Shown piece after piece: positions 46,091 through 56,884 of a DNA stretch of 64,000 nucleotides (positions are counted from its first letter, which is position 1; each line of letters starts with the position of its first letter). Both the position numbers and the translations under genes were made by a program. The notes under the pieces are model-generated. The model searched no databases. It was not told the DNA's origin and was given only the letters and a program-made list of their open reading frames with translations. The DNA comes from Macrotis lagotis (lineage: Eukaryota; Chordata; Mammalia; Peramelemorphia; Peramelidae): NCBI RefSeq assembly GCF_037893015.1, contig NC_133658.1:139306108-139370107 (forward strand), given 5' to 3'.

Positions 46091-46404
46091 TGAATACTAT
46101 TTGCATTTCATTTTTTATTTCATTAGTGAATTCATTAGTGAATTCACAATTAGTGAATTAGAATATTCAGAACAAAGAAATCCTTTGAAATTAGTAAGAT
46201 CAATATTGGTCTTGTGAGCTTGTAGTTCATTAAAAATTTTTCATCTTTTCTCATTTTTTGGTTATTCAATTTCTCCCCAATCCTATTCCTGTACAGTTGA
46301 TTTGGACCACAAGTAGAGGAATTTACATTTATATCCAATGAGTGCCATTTCCTCAACTTTCAAGTCATCTGCAAATTTGATAGGTCATACCTTCAATTAA
46401 GCAA

Positions 46405-46600
46405 AAAGTTCTTAATTTGGAGTCTATAAATTTGGGTTTTAAAAAAACTTTTATTTTGATAACTATACTTCAACAAGATTTGTTTCTTTGTAATGCTATG
46501 CATTTTATTTTACACGTTTAAAAAAATGATTCTGAGAATGGGTCCATAGGTTTCACCAGACTGCCAAAAACAGAAAAAATTAAGGACTCCTGATCCAAGT
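46405..46600 (+). mobile_element. Unnamed marsupial repeat, copy 1
   Basis: 'ttttgataactatacttcaa', 'tgggtccataggtttcacca', 'gactgccaaaa' and 'ttaaggactcctgatcc' recur in closely related form at 49,915-50,090. This is an old dispersed family I recognise but cannot name. Confidence 0.6.
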
Positions 46601-46789
46601 CTCTGACATGACCAACAATAATTTAAAACTACCAATCACAGACTTTAAGGGAATCAGATGTAATTTACTGGGTTTTTTAAAAACTTGTTTCCAAAATAGC
46701 AAGGCATGTAAAGGATGCTTTTCTAAGAAGATAATTTGTCACCACCTTGGTCAACCACTCTGAACTTTCAAACAGCATTAGTCACATTT

Positions 46790-46908
46790 ATTGGAGAAGG
46801 GAAGGGAATAAGTGTTTATTAAACTCAGTCTATATACTAGGCACTGTTCTAAGGGCTTTACATATATTATCTCATTTGATCTCAGTATCCCTTGAATGAG
46901 ATAATTAC
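46790..46908 (-). mobile_element. MIR fragment
   Basis: 'aggcactgttctaagggctt' and 'acatatattatctcatttga' in reverse orientation. Confidence 0.65.
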
Positions 46909-46909
46909 T

Positions 46910-47365
46910 GAAATTTAACAGGATTACTAAACTGGAAGAACAGGGGAATGTTATAAATATAGTTTAATCTAGATTTTAGCAACTTTTGACTAAGTATCTC
47001 ATTCATTTCTGGAAGATGAAGGAACATGAACTAGAAAATAGCTCAATTAGGTAAACTGAAAACTGGTTCAATATCTCAAGTATAGTTATTAACAGTCCCA
47101 TAACAATTTGGTCTCTAATGGAATGTCCCAGGGAATTGTCTGTGGGCCTGTGTAGTTAAACATACTTAATCAAAGATCTGAATAATGACCAAAAAAAAGT
47201 ACAAGAAACATCACTTATGACAACAAGAGATACACTGAAAATTTGAGCCCAACTTAATTTAAAAAGTAAAGTCTTGTGCTTAGACTCAAAAAATCAACTT
47301 CACAAGTCCAGGATATAAAAAGTTTTGTTCACAGTAGAGTAGATTATATCTGGCATACCCAGTCA
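46910..47365 (+). mobile_element. CR1/L3-type LINE fragment
   Basis: 'atttaacaggattactaaac', 'ccagggaattgtctgtgggc' and 'gtaaagtcttgtgcttagac' resemble the L3 reverse transcriptase region in sense. Confidence 0.55.
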
Positions 47366-47379
47366 GCTCTGATATTTTG

Positions 47380-47850
47380 TATTTCCTTCCTTTACATGAC
47401 ATTGGTGAAGTAACTTCTTTGTAAATCTTCAAGTGCCTCTGAATTATTAACATTCACTGTTGCTTTTTTTGTGTCCTGTGATACTACGGGTAGTAGCTGA
47501 ACCCCACCGGATGGGAACATTTCACTGGATTGCATTCAAGGACCCCTGAGTGGTGTGTTGAATCACAGAACCTTGTCAAGGTTATAATTGCCAGTTACTG
47601 AAAGATATTAAGGACCAGAGAAAGAAAAGCCAAAGTTCTCTGTGAAGCAGACTTTTCATAGTTTTTACACCTTCTATAAAAAAATGTAAATAGTTACCCC
47701 AGTGAAATATTATTTCATGTTGCTGCCATTAGGGTCTGAGTGTTATGCAGAGAAAGGTAATAATTCAGACAATTCTGCCTCAGCAAGGGTTTGAAACTGC
47801 ACATTAACCCTACACAACAAATATACCACCTCTAACTCACAACCTGACTT
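47380..47850. promoter_or_regulatory. Candidate conserved noncoding element
   Basis: Repeat-free and even in texture ('ctgaattattaacattcact', 'gaaccttgtcaaggttataa', 'ggtaataattcagacaattc', 'gcacattaacccta'). The near-palindrome 'aaccttgtcaaggtt' at 47,569-47,583 is notable. Enhancer role is inferred; conservation not measured. Confidence 0.3.
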
Positions 47851-48224
47851 GGGCATTTTTTTTCCAGGATGGTAAATGGTATGTAAATAGGAATGGAAAA
47901 GAAAAAAAATCATAAATATTCAAAATCTCCTAAAGGTCTTTCCATAGCAGTTTTATTTTAAGGGGAGGGGTTACAGGCATATTTAAAAATAAACAAATAA
48001 AAAATTCAAAACAAAACAAAGAAAATAACTCATTTTAGCTGACTGTTTTGTGGGTGTTGGTCGTTGTTGCTTTAATTTTCATGCTACTTTTTTGAACCCC
48101 ATGTAACATGATGTTTTCTTCAGTAGTAAATAGTTGGCCAGATTGGTTTCAAAAAAGACAATTTTCCACTAGTCTAATTTCACACCAAGTCTCTCCTCTT
48201 CCTCCCAGAAATGATGATACCTAA

Positions 48225-48575
48225 CTGAACTGCTTCCCACTCCCCCTACATGAGATTTATTTCCCATCTGTGTGCCATTGAACAAGCTCCCTCCTATGTT
48301 TGTCTTGCCTTTGCCTCTCACATCCACTTCAAAGAATCCCTAGTGTCCTCTAGAACACAATTCAGGTACCCCCTCCAATAAGTTTTCCTTTCCAGTAAAA
48401 ATCATTTCCTATTTCCTTTGAATATATTTTATGTACACACACATGCAATTTCCTCACAGAAGAATATGAACTCTGGCTGTGGATGAAGACTGCCTTTTAT
48501 TTTTCCGTGTATCTCTAGTTCTTACCAGCATATAGTAGGCACTTAATAAATGTTTAGAAATTGACTTACTGATGC
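48225..48575 (+). mobile_element. L2-like LINE 3' end
   Basis: 'ttgtcttgcctttgcctctc', 'caattcaggtaccccctcca' and the tail 'taggcacttaataaatgttt' in sense. Confidence 0.65.
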
Positions 48576-48609
48576 TTTATGAATTGAATTCCCAAGGCAA
48601 GGCAAACAG

Positions 48610-48855
48610 GAGCTACCTAGAAAGGGCCAGCATGATACCATGATACCAGTGCAAAGATTGCTAGCTTTGGGTTCCACGTTCCCATTTTGTTAGCAGCTAA
48701 CTAGGTGCCCAGAGGCAAGGCAATTAGCTCCTAAAAGCCTTATTTCCTTCATGCATAAAAAAAGTGAAAGGATTCTTAATCAGACTACCTCATAGGGTTA
48801 TTGCAAGGAGATTGCTTAGATGTTACAAAAGAAGTTTTGTAGAGTGACCCAGATA
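48610..48855 (+). mobile_element. MIR-type CORE-SINE
   Basis: 'gcatgataccatgataccag', 'agaggcaaggcaattagctc' and 'agactacctcatagggttat' in sense, diverged. Confidence 0.6.
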
Positions 48856-49019
48856 ATTGTCTCTCTTCCCCTTAGGTGAAAAAGAACAGGGATTGTGCCT
48901 CTGTTGTTTTTCAAAGCAAATACTATATCATTTATTACTTTTGTAAAGTGATAAAACTGGAATTTAATAAACATTGGCCAGCTGACCATAGAGTGAGATT
49001 TCCCAGTGAATTAATTTGA

Positions 49020-49150
49020 TTTTTTCAGTTAGTGGCTGTGTGACTTTGGGTATCAGTTTCCTTCTCTGAACCTCTATTTCCTCATTTGTAAAATAAAGGG
49101 GTCTGCCTGTGATCCCTAGTATTCTGTGTTCTAAGTTGTAATGCCCCTTT
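49020..49150 (+). mobile_element. MIR 3' fragment
   Basis: 'gctgtgtgactttgggtatc' and 'tttcctcatttgtaaaataa' in sense. Confidence 0.65.
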
Positions 49151-49294
49151 TAGCTCTGAAATGCTATATCTTATATTCTAATGTCTATTTTAACTGTGAC
49201 ATCTTATGTCCTAAGAAACTGGCAGTTGACTGTGTCTGCTTTCCAAGAACAGCCTACCTAAGTATCACCAATAGGCTGGTCACTATGTAATTCT

Positions 49295-49520
49295 TTGATC
49301 AAGGCAACCTTGTGCAGAAGTGGGTAGACCTCTGGATTTAGAAGCAGGAAGACTAAAGTTTGTGTGTCAACTCAAACAAGTTCTAAGCTTCAGTTTCCAT
49401 ATATATATATATATAATGATAGCACAGGCTAGATAATATGGAATGCTAATGAAATATGTGAGGAGCTTTACAAAGTTTAAAAAATAGATAAACATAAAGT
49501 GTTATTATTAAACAATAAAA
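49295..49520 (+). mobile_element. MIR-type CORE-SINE with (TA)n
   Basis: 'gtgggtagacctctggattt', 'agcttcagtttcc' then a short (TA)n at 49,398-49,414 and 'gaggagctttacaaagttta' in sense. Confidence 0.65.
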
Positions 49521-49914
49521 AAAATAGTTCTCCATCCTGTGTAATGTCCATTCAGTTCTCCACTGATGGTGACAAAATGATAGAAAAGGGAGGCAGAGGA
49601 TGATATATATGCAAATATTGTTCAGGATGAAAAGGTAATCTGCATCATTGGAATAAATACTCCCATGGGTAGGTCAAATATCCTTTCGAGTATTTGAACA
49701 TAAGGTCCCCTCCAGCTCTGACCTTATGTGAATCTATAAACCATCCTTTGCACTAAATTAAATCTTTTTGGAAGCTGCATTTATTGTCAGGCCACTAGAG
49801 TACTATTTAAAGAAATATGTGTTTCAGTTTTAGCTAAGTGAATGGTAAATGCTGATTGTAATAATCATTTAGTAAAGTTTTCATTTACAAACTATTATGG
49901 CAGAAGGCCTCATC

Positions 49915-50087
49915 CAGAAATTTGAGATTCATAAACTTATTTTAAAAAATATTTTGATAACTGTTCTTCAATGTAATTGATTTCTTTGAAATTCTAAGTA
50001 TTTTATTTTATGCATTTTAAAAGCATTTTGTCTGAAAAGGAGTTCAAGGAGTTCACAGACTTAACCAGTCTATCAAAGGGGTCCATA

Positions 50088-50090
<3 letters not shown>
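49915..50090 (+). mobile_element. Unnamed marsupial repeat, copy 2
   Basis: 'ttttgataactgttcttcaa', 'gtattttattttatgcattt' and 'tcaaaggggtccataaca' match copy 1 at 46,405-46,600 block by block. A (CA)n run at 50,089-50,121 follows. Confidence 0.6.
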
Positions 50091-50120
<30 letters not shown>

Positions 50121-50129
50121 TGCTTAAGG

Positions 50130-50262
50130 AAATACTGACCCTACTGCATAAGAACTGACCTCAAAATCAAGAAGTCCTTGATTCAAATTCTGTCCCCTTA
50201 CACATACTGACTGCATGACCCCTCAGCAAGTCACTTCATCAACTTCTCATTGCTTCCAGATT
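50130..50262 (+). mobile_element. MIR fragment
   Basis: 'gattcaaattctgtcccctt', 'gcaagtcacttcatcaactt' in sense. Confidence 0.55.
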
Positions 50263-50277
50263 TTAATTTGTGGTTAG

Positions 50278-50524
50278 TTGCTGTGTTGTTATTTGGTTAC
50301 TACAATTTGTGTCCAGCTCTGTGTTTTATTGGCAAAGATATTGGAGCAGTTTGCCATCTCCTTCTCTGGTTCGTTTTATAGAAAAGGAAACTGAGATGAA
50401 GTGTTAAAGTTACTTTCCCAGGGTCACACAGTTAGTAAACGACTGAGACCAGACTTGAACTCTGGGAGAGGAATCTTCTGACTCCAGGTCCAGCACTCTA
50501 TTCACTGTGCCACTTAGTTGTCCT
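50278..50524 (-). mobile_element. MAR1-like CORE-SINE, near full length
   Basis: 'ggcaaagatattggagcagt', 'cagggtcacacagttagtaa' and 'actgtgccacttagttgtcc' in order, reverse orientation. Confidence 0.85.
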
Positions 50525-50837
50525 TGAAATTAGTAGAGGGAATTTTCTCATCTAAAGGAATCAATGAACCATGGATCCATTTCCTCTCCCAAATACTTAA
50601 ATTAGTTCTCTAGTCTCCATGAAAATCTTTCCAGTTTCTATCTAACATTCTGGCTCACTCAATGATAGCAAAGAACTCAGGGACCCTGAATCGGAGCTAT
50701 ACTTAAACTCCTCTTAGACCTAGATGTTATTTGATGGATCCAGGTGGCTTGCTTCATGATGAAAAGGAAATAGCCTATGCCACTGCCACTGCCTGAAAAC
50801 TGTAAGTGAAAATAAAGAACAACATTAGTTATTTCTA

Positions 50838-50970
50838 GGGGTGGCTAGGTGGTGCAGTGGATAGAGCATTGGCCCTGGAGTCAGGAGTACCTGAGACACT
50901 TAATAATTACCTAGTTGTGTGGCCTTGAGCAAGCCTTTACCCCCATTGCCTTGCAAAAACCTAAAAAAAG
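50838..50970 (+). mobile_element. CORE-SINE with perfect TSD and internal deletion
   Basis: A sense SINE bounded by a perfect 13-bp duplication, ttagttatttcta, at 50,825-50,837 and 50,971-50,983. About 20 bp of the usual middle ('gttcaaatccggtct'-type) is absent between 'gtacctga' and 'gacacttaat'. Confidence 0.9.
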
Positions 50971-50999
50971 TTAGTTATTTCTAAGAATAATAATGATTA

Positions 51000-51940
51000 A
51001 ATATTAATATTTATAACTGTTTTTAAAAACTCAGTTTATCATTAGGAGCAAAACCCTTCCCCTCTCTTCTGGAAAGCCTCTCCTGTATCGTCTTCTTCCT
51101 CTCCATGACTCCATTTTGTTTCTTCTCTATGTCCTTGTATCTGTCTCCATATCTGCTCTCTACCTAATTTTCTTCCATCTTTTCTCACTCTCCCTCTTTC
51201 TCTTCCCTAATCCCCCCAACCCCAATTTGTTTTCCTACTAATTCCCCATTATCATTCCTAACACACATCTGCTTGGATTCTAGAAGGATTTCTTGGTTTA
51301 CCCTCACAGCTGGGCTATTGCAATAATCAAGAAATCTTTCATCTTTTACTGTCTCCTAAGGTCTTCCCTCTAACCCAACTCCTCCTCCAGGGTTCCCAAG
51401 AGGGCCAGTTCTTTTTTGCTCCACACTTGATCCTCTCTTGAATTCTTGTTCCAACAGAGCAGGTCTTCCAAAGACCAGGTGTGAATTCTTTTGAGTTTCA
51501 GTCTTATTTGGGCCTTGGAAAGATAATGATGGTGGGCATATTAAAAAGCAGAGGAGAATGGTAAATGCAGAGATACTTTTAACACTTAGGGGAAAAGAAC
51601 ATCTCACTTTGAGTTTGCTTTGTTCATCCCTTTTCTGAAGGAAAATAATAACTAGTATTTTACCCCCCAAAAAAAATAAATAAATAAATGAGCCATCCCT
51701 GGGGCTTTGGTCCACTAACCCCCGCCCCCCCCCCACACACACCAGTCTTTTTTTCATAGAAACTAATGTCTAACTGTGCCTCCCCAATCTTTAAAACTAA
51801 TTTTTAAAAAACCAGTGTAGGTCTTTACAATTATTGCAATAACTATGATCTTCTTTTTCAGTCCACAATACTAGCCTTGTTAAAAAAAAATTTTGCATTT
51901 TAATCCTGTCTTAATACTGATTCCTCCCAGTTCATTGAAA
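51000..51940. other. No gene recognised
   Basis: A pyrimidine-rich stretch (51,050-51,260), a 133-codon antisense frame (51,356-51,757) without domain support, a (TAAA)n short run near 51,675 and a C run near 51,721. Confidence 0.45.
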
Positions 51941-51944
51941 TCCC

Positions 51945-52290
51945 CCCCAAAAAAAAAACCAATAAATTATTTTCAATTATCAAACATTCTTTCCCCCATA
52001 CCCCTCCCCAATTGGAAAAGAAAAAGAAAAAGAAAGCCCTTGTAACAAATATACATTGTCAAGCAAAACAAATTCCCATATTGGCCATGTCCCCCCCCAA
52101 AATCGTAACTCATTCTACATATTTAGTGAATTAGTTCTGTTAGGAGTTGAGTAGCATTGTCATCATCGGTTCTCTGGAATCATCATTGCATTGCTCAGAA
52201 TTCTCAAGTTTTTCAAAATTGTTTGTTTTTACTATATATGTCCATTGTTCTCCTGATTCTCATCAACAAATGTTATAAGCAGACAATCTA
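51945..52290 (-). mobile_element. L1 3' end, reverse orientation
   Basis: 'cttgtaacaaatatacattg', 'tccattgttctcctgattct' and flanking text are the reverse complement of the marsupial L1 3' end. Confidence 0.65.
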
Positions 52291-52294
52291 TACT

Positions 52295-52462
52295 TTCCTG
52301 AAAGTCACTCACTTTGAATCAGGGAACCCAGGTAAAAATCCTAGTTCTGTCATTTACAACACGGGGTGACTACTCTGGTCCAGTTTGGATTTCAGTTACC
52401 CAGAATCTAACTAGACTGACAACTAAGATACCTTCCAGTTTTAAATCTTTGATCCTATAAGC
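52295..52462 (+). mobile_element. MIR-like fragment
   Basis: 'aaatcctagttctgtcattt' and 'accttccagttttaaatctt' in sense. Confidence 0.5.
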
Positions 52463-52569
52463 ATGGTCAAGGCAAAGTTTGGGACTGCTCCTCCCCCTCT
52501 TTCTTAAAACTTTCTTTTTGTCTTTTTTCCTCCTTTAAGACTGTTCTTGAGACTCATTTGAACCTAATT

Positions 52570-52738
52570 TCTTTTGTAGAAGAATATTGGGGATTTATTT
52601 GATAACTTTATTATAAAAGGAATAGGAAGTAGTATATAATAGATTATCAGTTTCCTATGCAATCATCTTTTTTATTATGCTATATTTTGGAAATGCCTAT
52701 CTCATTCAATAAATTAAAAATAGAATTTAAAAAATAAT
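52570..52738 (+). mobile_element. Shared 3'-end repeat family, copy A
   Basis: 'tgataactttattataaaag', 'aatagattatcagtttccta' and 'tgcaatcatcttttttatta' recur at about 54,893-55,072 and 56,245-56,430. Likely the 3' end of a retroelement I cannot name. Confidence 0.65.
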
Positions 52739-52889
52739 AAAAAGAATGGTGGGGACAGGACATGTAGTTGAACCAGGCACCCTTGGAGATGATAGTAGCT
52801 ACCAGACACAAAAATTTATATGAAGCTTTCATAACCTCATAATCCTGGGACATCCATGTTTTATAACACAACATGTCTAGAATGTGGTG

Positions 52890-53335
52890 GTTATACTTCT
52901 CTACCTATATCCTGTTTTCTTGTTTAGCTCATTAGATTCCGTAGGTCCATTTATTATCTCTGTTAGATATATAAACTCTGCCCTAGACTTTCTCCTACAC
53001 TCCATAGAACCAAATGTCTCACAGGTATTTCAAACTCAACATAATCATTGCCCCATCCCAAACTTCTCTCTCTCTCTACCAAAACCACCTCCACCTTCTA
53101 GTCACCAAATTGGCAATTTCAGGATCAATCTTTACTTTTTATCATCCCTCAACCTTTATATCCCACCAGTTGCTAAATCTTTTTGGCTCTACTTTCATAA
53201 CAACCCTTATTTGTTCTTTTTTCTACATTTAGTACTTGCATCCAATATCTCCTCCTCAAAATCCAAAGACCTCTATTCTCAGAATCCTTAATTTACTTTA
53301 TAGTTCAGCTAAGGTGCAGCCCCCTACCTGGAACT
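52890..53335 (+). mobile_element. L2-like LINE, ORF2 region
   Basis: 'atttcaaactcaacataatc', 'cttctctctctctctaccaa' and 'gatcaatctttactttttat' follow the L2-like ORF2 consensus in sense. The 135-codon frame at 52,884-53,291 is this remnant. Confidence 0.65.
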
Positions 53336-53339
53336 TTCT

Positions 53340-53690
53340 CCTCATCAAATAGAGTGATCCAGTGGGGAAATGTTCTGGATTGAGAGACAGAGGAGCTGAA
53401 TTCAAATTCCTGACTCTTCTCTTTTCTACCTGTGAAATCTGAAGTAAACCACCTAACTTCTCTGGGACATAGTTTGCAAAATAAAACAAGTAAAACATCG
53501 TAAAATAAAAAGTATGGGACTGTAAGGTCTCTTCTAGCTATTTATGAACCCTAGTTGTATCCCGCTATAGAATGTAAGCTCCTACAAGACTGGATCCTTT
53601 TTCCCTTTTTAATCTTCAAATTTCCTGGGGCTGATATATCACAATATCCTTCATAAATGCCCATTGAATTGAAATTCATTTAATACAAAT
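53340..53690 (+). mobile_element. MIR (53,340-53,560) then L2-like tail
   Basis: 'gagtgatccagtggggaaat' and 'agtaaaccacctaacttctc' are MIR in sense. 'tagaatgtaagctcctacaa' and 'aaatgcccattgaattg' are an L2-like tail. Confidence 0.6.
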
Positions 53691-53694
53691 AATT

Positions 53695-55215
53695 TGTAAA
53701 ACAACGAGAAAACCTCAATTCTATTAACTGACTACATTATAAAATCATGTTATCTAACTCCAACTGGGCCCTCACTGAAGCAAGGCACTCTTTTTATTCC
53801 TCAGTAATTGAATACCTATCTCATTCTCTATTAAAAAAAAATTCAAATCTCCTCTTCCCCCTTCAAACTCCCTAGTTCTACTCTCCCTTCTCTCTTACTT
53901 AAGGACCCTATTTCTTACTTTAATGAAAAACTATGGAGGCCATTAAAAGTGAGCTTTCTTTTCTTTTCTCATCTCAGAACCTCTTGACCTCATTTCCCAC
54001 TCTCTCCTCCTTTCCCCCAGACTTTAAGACAAGCCTTTCTAACACCAAACCCTTGATATGTATATTTGATCCCAACCCCTCTAGTTTTCTCCAGCTGATT
54101 GCATCCTCAATCATTACCCCCTTTATAAAAGCTTCAACCTCTTCCTATTGACTGATTTTCTTCCCTAATCCCTTCAAACATGCCCTCAAGCTATCTCCTG
54201 AATCTCTTCTCACTATCAAAGCCAAAAAAAAAAAAAAAAAGTTGTCTCCATTTGCTGTCTCGGCTTCTTTACCTTTCACTCACTCTTTAACCATTTGCAA
54301 CCTGGCTTTTGACCTCATTATTCAACAGAAACTGCTCTCTCAATGTTATCAACAATCATTTTAAGGACTAAATCCCTTGGACTTTTTCAATCTTTCTCAA
54401 CCTATCTCCTGTATTTGACATTGCTAACCACTCATTCCCCTTGAATACTCTTATTCCCCACCCCCCTTATGTGTTTCCCAAAGTTCTGCCCAGGACTTTC
54501 TTTTCTTATCTGTTCACTCTGTTAGGAATATTATCAGCGTAAATGAATTTAACTATCATCTCTATGCAGATGACAAGCTTCAGTTCTTCTAATGGAACAT
54601 TTTAAAACTGAATACCCCAGAGGCATCTTAAATTCCACATACCTAAACCTCAATTCATTATCTTTTTTTGTAAACTTTCTCTTCTTCCAAACTTTCCTTT
54701 CTGCCTAAAGCACCCACATCCCTCTCAGATTTATAATCTCAGCCTTATCCTCCACTCCTTACTCCTCTAAATATCCAAACAACTGCCAGATTTTTCCTTT
54801 TCTACTTTCATAATGTCTCTTTAGTACACTAATTTAGTCCATCACCTCTCACTTAGATTATTGACACAGTCACTTAATGGAATCTCTGGAGTAGAGAAAA
54901 AAAGAGGGAGGGGAAGAAATTTACATGATAACTTAATTATATATTTAAAAGAAATAAATAGCAAGTTGTACATAACAGATTTAAAGTTTTATATGTAATC
55001 ATCTTTTTATTATACTATGTTAAGGAATGCTTGTTTTATTTCAAAAATTTATAAATTAATCAGTTTTTTTAAAATAGATCTCCTTACTTCACATCTCCCC
55101 CATTTCAATGCTCCAGACTGCTGGCAAAATAATTTTCCTTATGTGTAGATCTGACTATGCAACTCCTTTACTCAAGTTGGTGGCTTTCTTAACTTTTATT
55201 CAACTACTGTGTATG
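53695..55215 (+). mobile_element. L2-like LINE, ORF2, split by another repeat
   Basis: 'caactgggccctcactgaag', 'tgagctttcttttcttttct', 'acttagattattgacacagt' and, after the insertion at 54,893-55,072, 'ctgctggcaaaataattttc' follow the L2-like ORF2 in sense. The RT block is F-D-I-A-N-H rather than F-D-T-V-D-H, showing decay. Confidence 0.75.
54893..55072 (+). mobile_element. Shared 3'-end repeat family, copy B
   Basis: 'catgataacttaattatata', 'aagttgtacataacagattt' and 'tttattatactatgttaagg'. It interrupts the L2 copy. Confidence 0.65.
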
Positions 55216-55221
55216 CTGTTT

Positions 55222-55465
55222 GCTGTTTTTTTCAGTTGTTTTTCAGTTGTGTTAGACTCTTTGTGACCTCATTTAGGGAGTTTTCTTGGCAAAGATACTG
55301 GAATGGTCTGCTATTTCCTTTACCAACTCATTTTATAGATAAGGTAACTCAGGAAAAAGAAATGTTGATTTGATCAGGATCACACAGGTAATGTCTAAGG
55401 CCAGATTTGAACTCAGGAAAAAGAGTCCAGCACTCTATCCACTATACTGCCACCTAGTTGCCCTA
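55222..55465 (-). mobile_element. MAR1-like CORE-SINE, full length
   Basis: 'gttgtttttcagttgtgtta', 'cttggcaaagatactggaat' and 'atactgccacctagttgccc' in order, reverse orientation. Confidence 0.9.
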
Positions 55466-55521
55466 TGTATATATACATGTAAGCAACATATTGATATTTA
55501 TAAATACAAATAAATTGATAT

Positions 55522-55739
55522 TTGTCTTTAACTTAGTTATGTCTTTTTGGTCTTCATCCATAAGAAAGGACAAGATCCTAACCAATATGTCTACAGAGAA
55601 GTAAGAACTTGTATGATCGGGAAGATAGGAAGTGCATTCATATAGCGCAGACAGCATTCATCAGGGTCATTCAATGTGAAAAACCTTTACTTTTTGTGGC
55701 AGGATTTCCTAGCCCAATATATAAAGTCAAATAAGGCTT
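55522..55739 (+). repeat. Inverted repeat 1, left arm (218 bp)
   Basis: Base-by-base comparison with the reverse complement of 56,614-56,832 gives two substitutions and one single-base indel (about 98.6% identity). Matching stops sharply at both ends and no target-site duplication flanks the pair. I recognise no repeat family in the arm. Confidence 0.97.
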
Positions 55740-56613
55740 GATTGATATTTGATATTGAAATTAAAATTTGAAATTTGATATTTGATCATTTGAAATTGAT
55801 ATTTATTTATGCCATAAATTTTGTACAGAGTTTCTCAAAAAAATCTTAAGACTTTGGGGACACCCAGTATGTACATATTGTCTTTATCCTTTAGAATGGA
55901 AGTTTATTTCAATTAGTGATTGTTGCATTCTTTGTAGTTGTGTCCCCAGTGCCTAGCACATGGTTGTTAAGTGCTTAATACATACTTAATTGATTGATTG
56001 GAAAATATTTCATTCAGCTTAAAAGACTCCCTGGAAAGGGTTCTTTTTCTATTCTTTCCTATCTAAATAACTAAATGATCTTCATTTAAAATTCCTTAAG
56101 GCTTTTTTCAGCTCTAAAATTCTATGATTTCAGAAATATATCTTAGTTGTTTAGATCAGATCGATGCGAACCAAGTCCTAGAGAAGGGTGCATTTTGAAT
56201 TGGACTGGAATCCCTCACACAATACTACACAGTGTAAGTGACAGATCTGAAAAAGTGGAGGGGGAGAGGAAGGGGGAAGGAAAAAAGCCACATGATAACT
56301 TTATTACATGTTTAAAAGGAATAGTAAGTTGAACATAATAGATTTGCAGTTTCATTTTTTCCCCTTTTCCACTATGTTATGGAAACGCTCGTTTTATTTC
56401 TTAAGTTTAGAAAAAATATTTTTTTTTCTTAACGGAGTGACTGATGGTGACTGGGAGAATGGTAGTGGAACCTCACCTCCACTGTCTTAAGGGAGGACCA
56501 AAAGTGCCTGGAATTCAGAGGGGGTGGTCCTAAGAACTCTATCTTGGCAATGCTTCTCTCTCTCTTCCTCAACTCCCTCATTCAAAAAACCCTAACAAAA
56601 AAAAAAAACCCTA
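55740..56613. other. Spacer of inverted repeat 1
   Basis: 874 bp holding an L2-like tail in sense (about 55,880-56,000, 'cttaatacatacttaattga'), a MIR-like 3' end (56,075-56,130) and copy C of the shared 3'-end family (56,245-56,430). The loop is ordinary old repeat sequence; only the arms are near-identical. Confidence 0.75.
56245..56430 (+). mobile_element. Shared 3'-end repeat family, copy C
   Basis: 'catgataactttattacatg', 'gttgaacataatagatttgc' and 'ccactatgttatggaaacgc' match copies A and B. Confidence 0.65.
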
Positions 56614-56832
56614 AAGCCTTATTTGACTTTATATATTGGGCTAGGAAATCCTGCCACAAAAAGTAAAGGTTTTTCACATTGAATGACCCTGATGAATGCT
56701 GTCTGCGCTATATGAATGCATTTCCTATCTTCCCGATCATACAAGTTCTTACTTCTCTGTAGACATATTGGTTAGGATCTTTGTCCTTCCTTATGGATGA
56801 AGACCAAAAAGACATAACTAAGTTAAAGACAA
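56614..56832 (-). repeat. Inverted repeat 1, right arm (219 bp)
   Basis: Reverse complement of 55,522-55,739. The right arm ends 1,563 bp upstream of the ZNF703 start codon and roughly 1.2-1.3 kb upstream of the likely transcription start region. Confidence 0.97.
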
Positions 56833-56884
56833 GTGGACGTATAGAAAATCGATCATAAAGAACCTCCAATTTCTCTCCCCCCCC

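Noticed and set aside
1608-50970. tRNA-like heads at the starts of many CORE-SINEs
   Set aside because: They carry degenerate promoter-box-like text but lack a foldable cloverleaf and are fused to SINE bodies, so they are not tRNA genes.
51356-51757. 133-codon antisense frame
   Set aside because: No start context, domain or splice sites. It ends in a C-rich run and has no second exon nearby.
52884-53291. 135-codon + frame
   Set aside because: Falls in a decayed L2-like ORF2; Ser/Leu/Pro-rich text from pyrimidine-rich DNA, with no continuous RT motifs.
55522-56832. Large inverted repeat as the ends of a DNA transposon
   Set aside because: No target-site duplication, no transposase remnant, abrupt arm ends without a typical terminal motif, and a loop made of unrelated old retroelement pieces.
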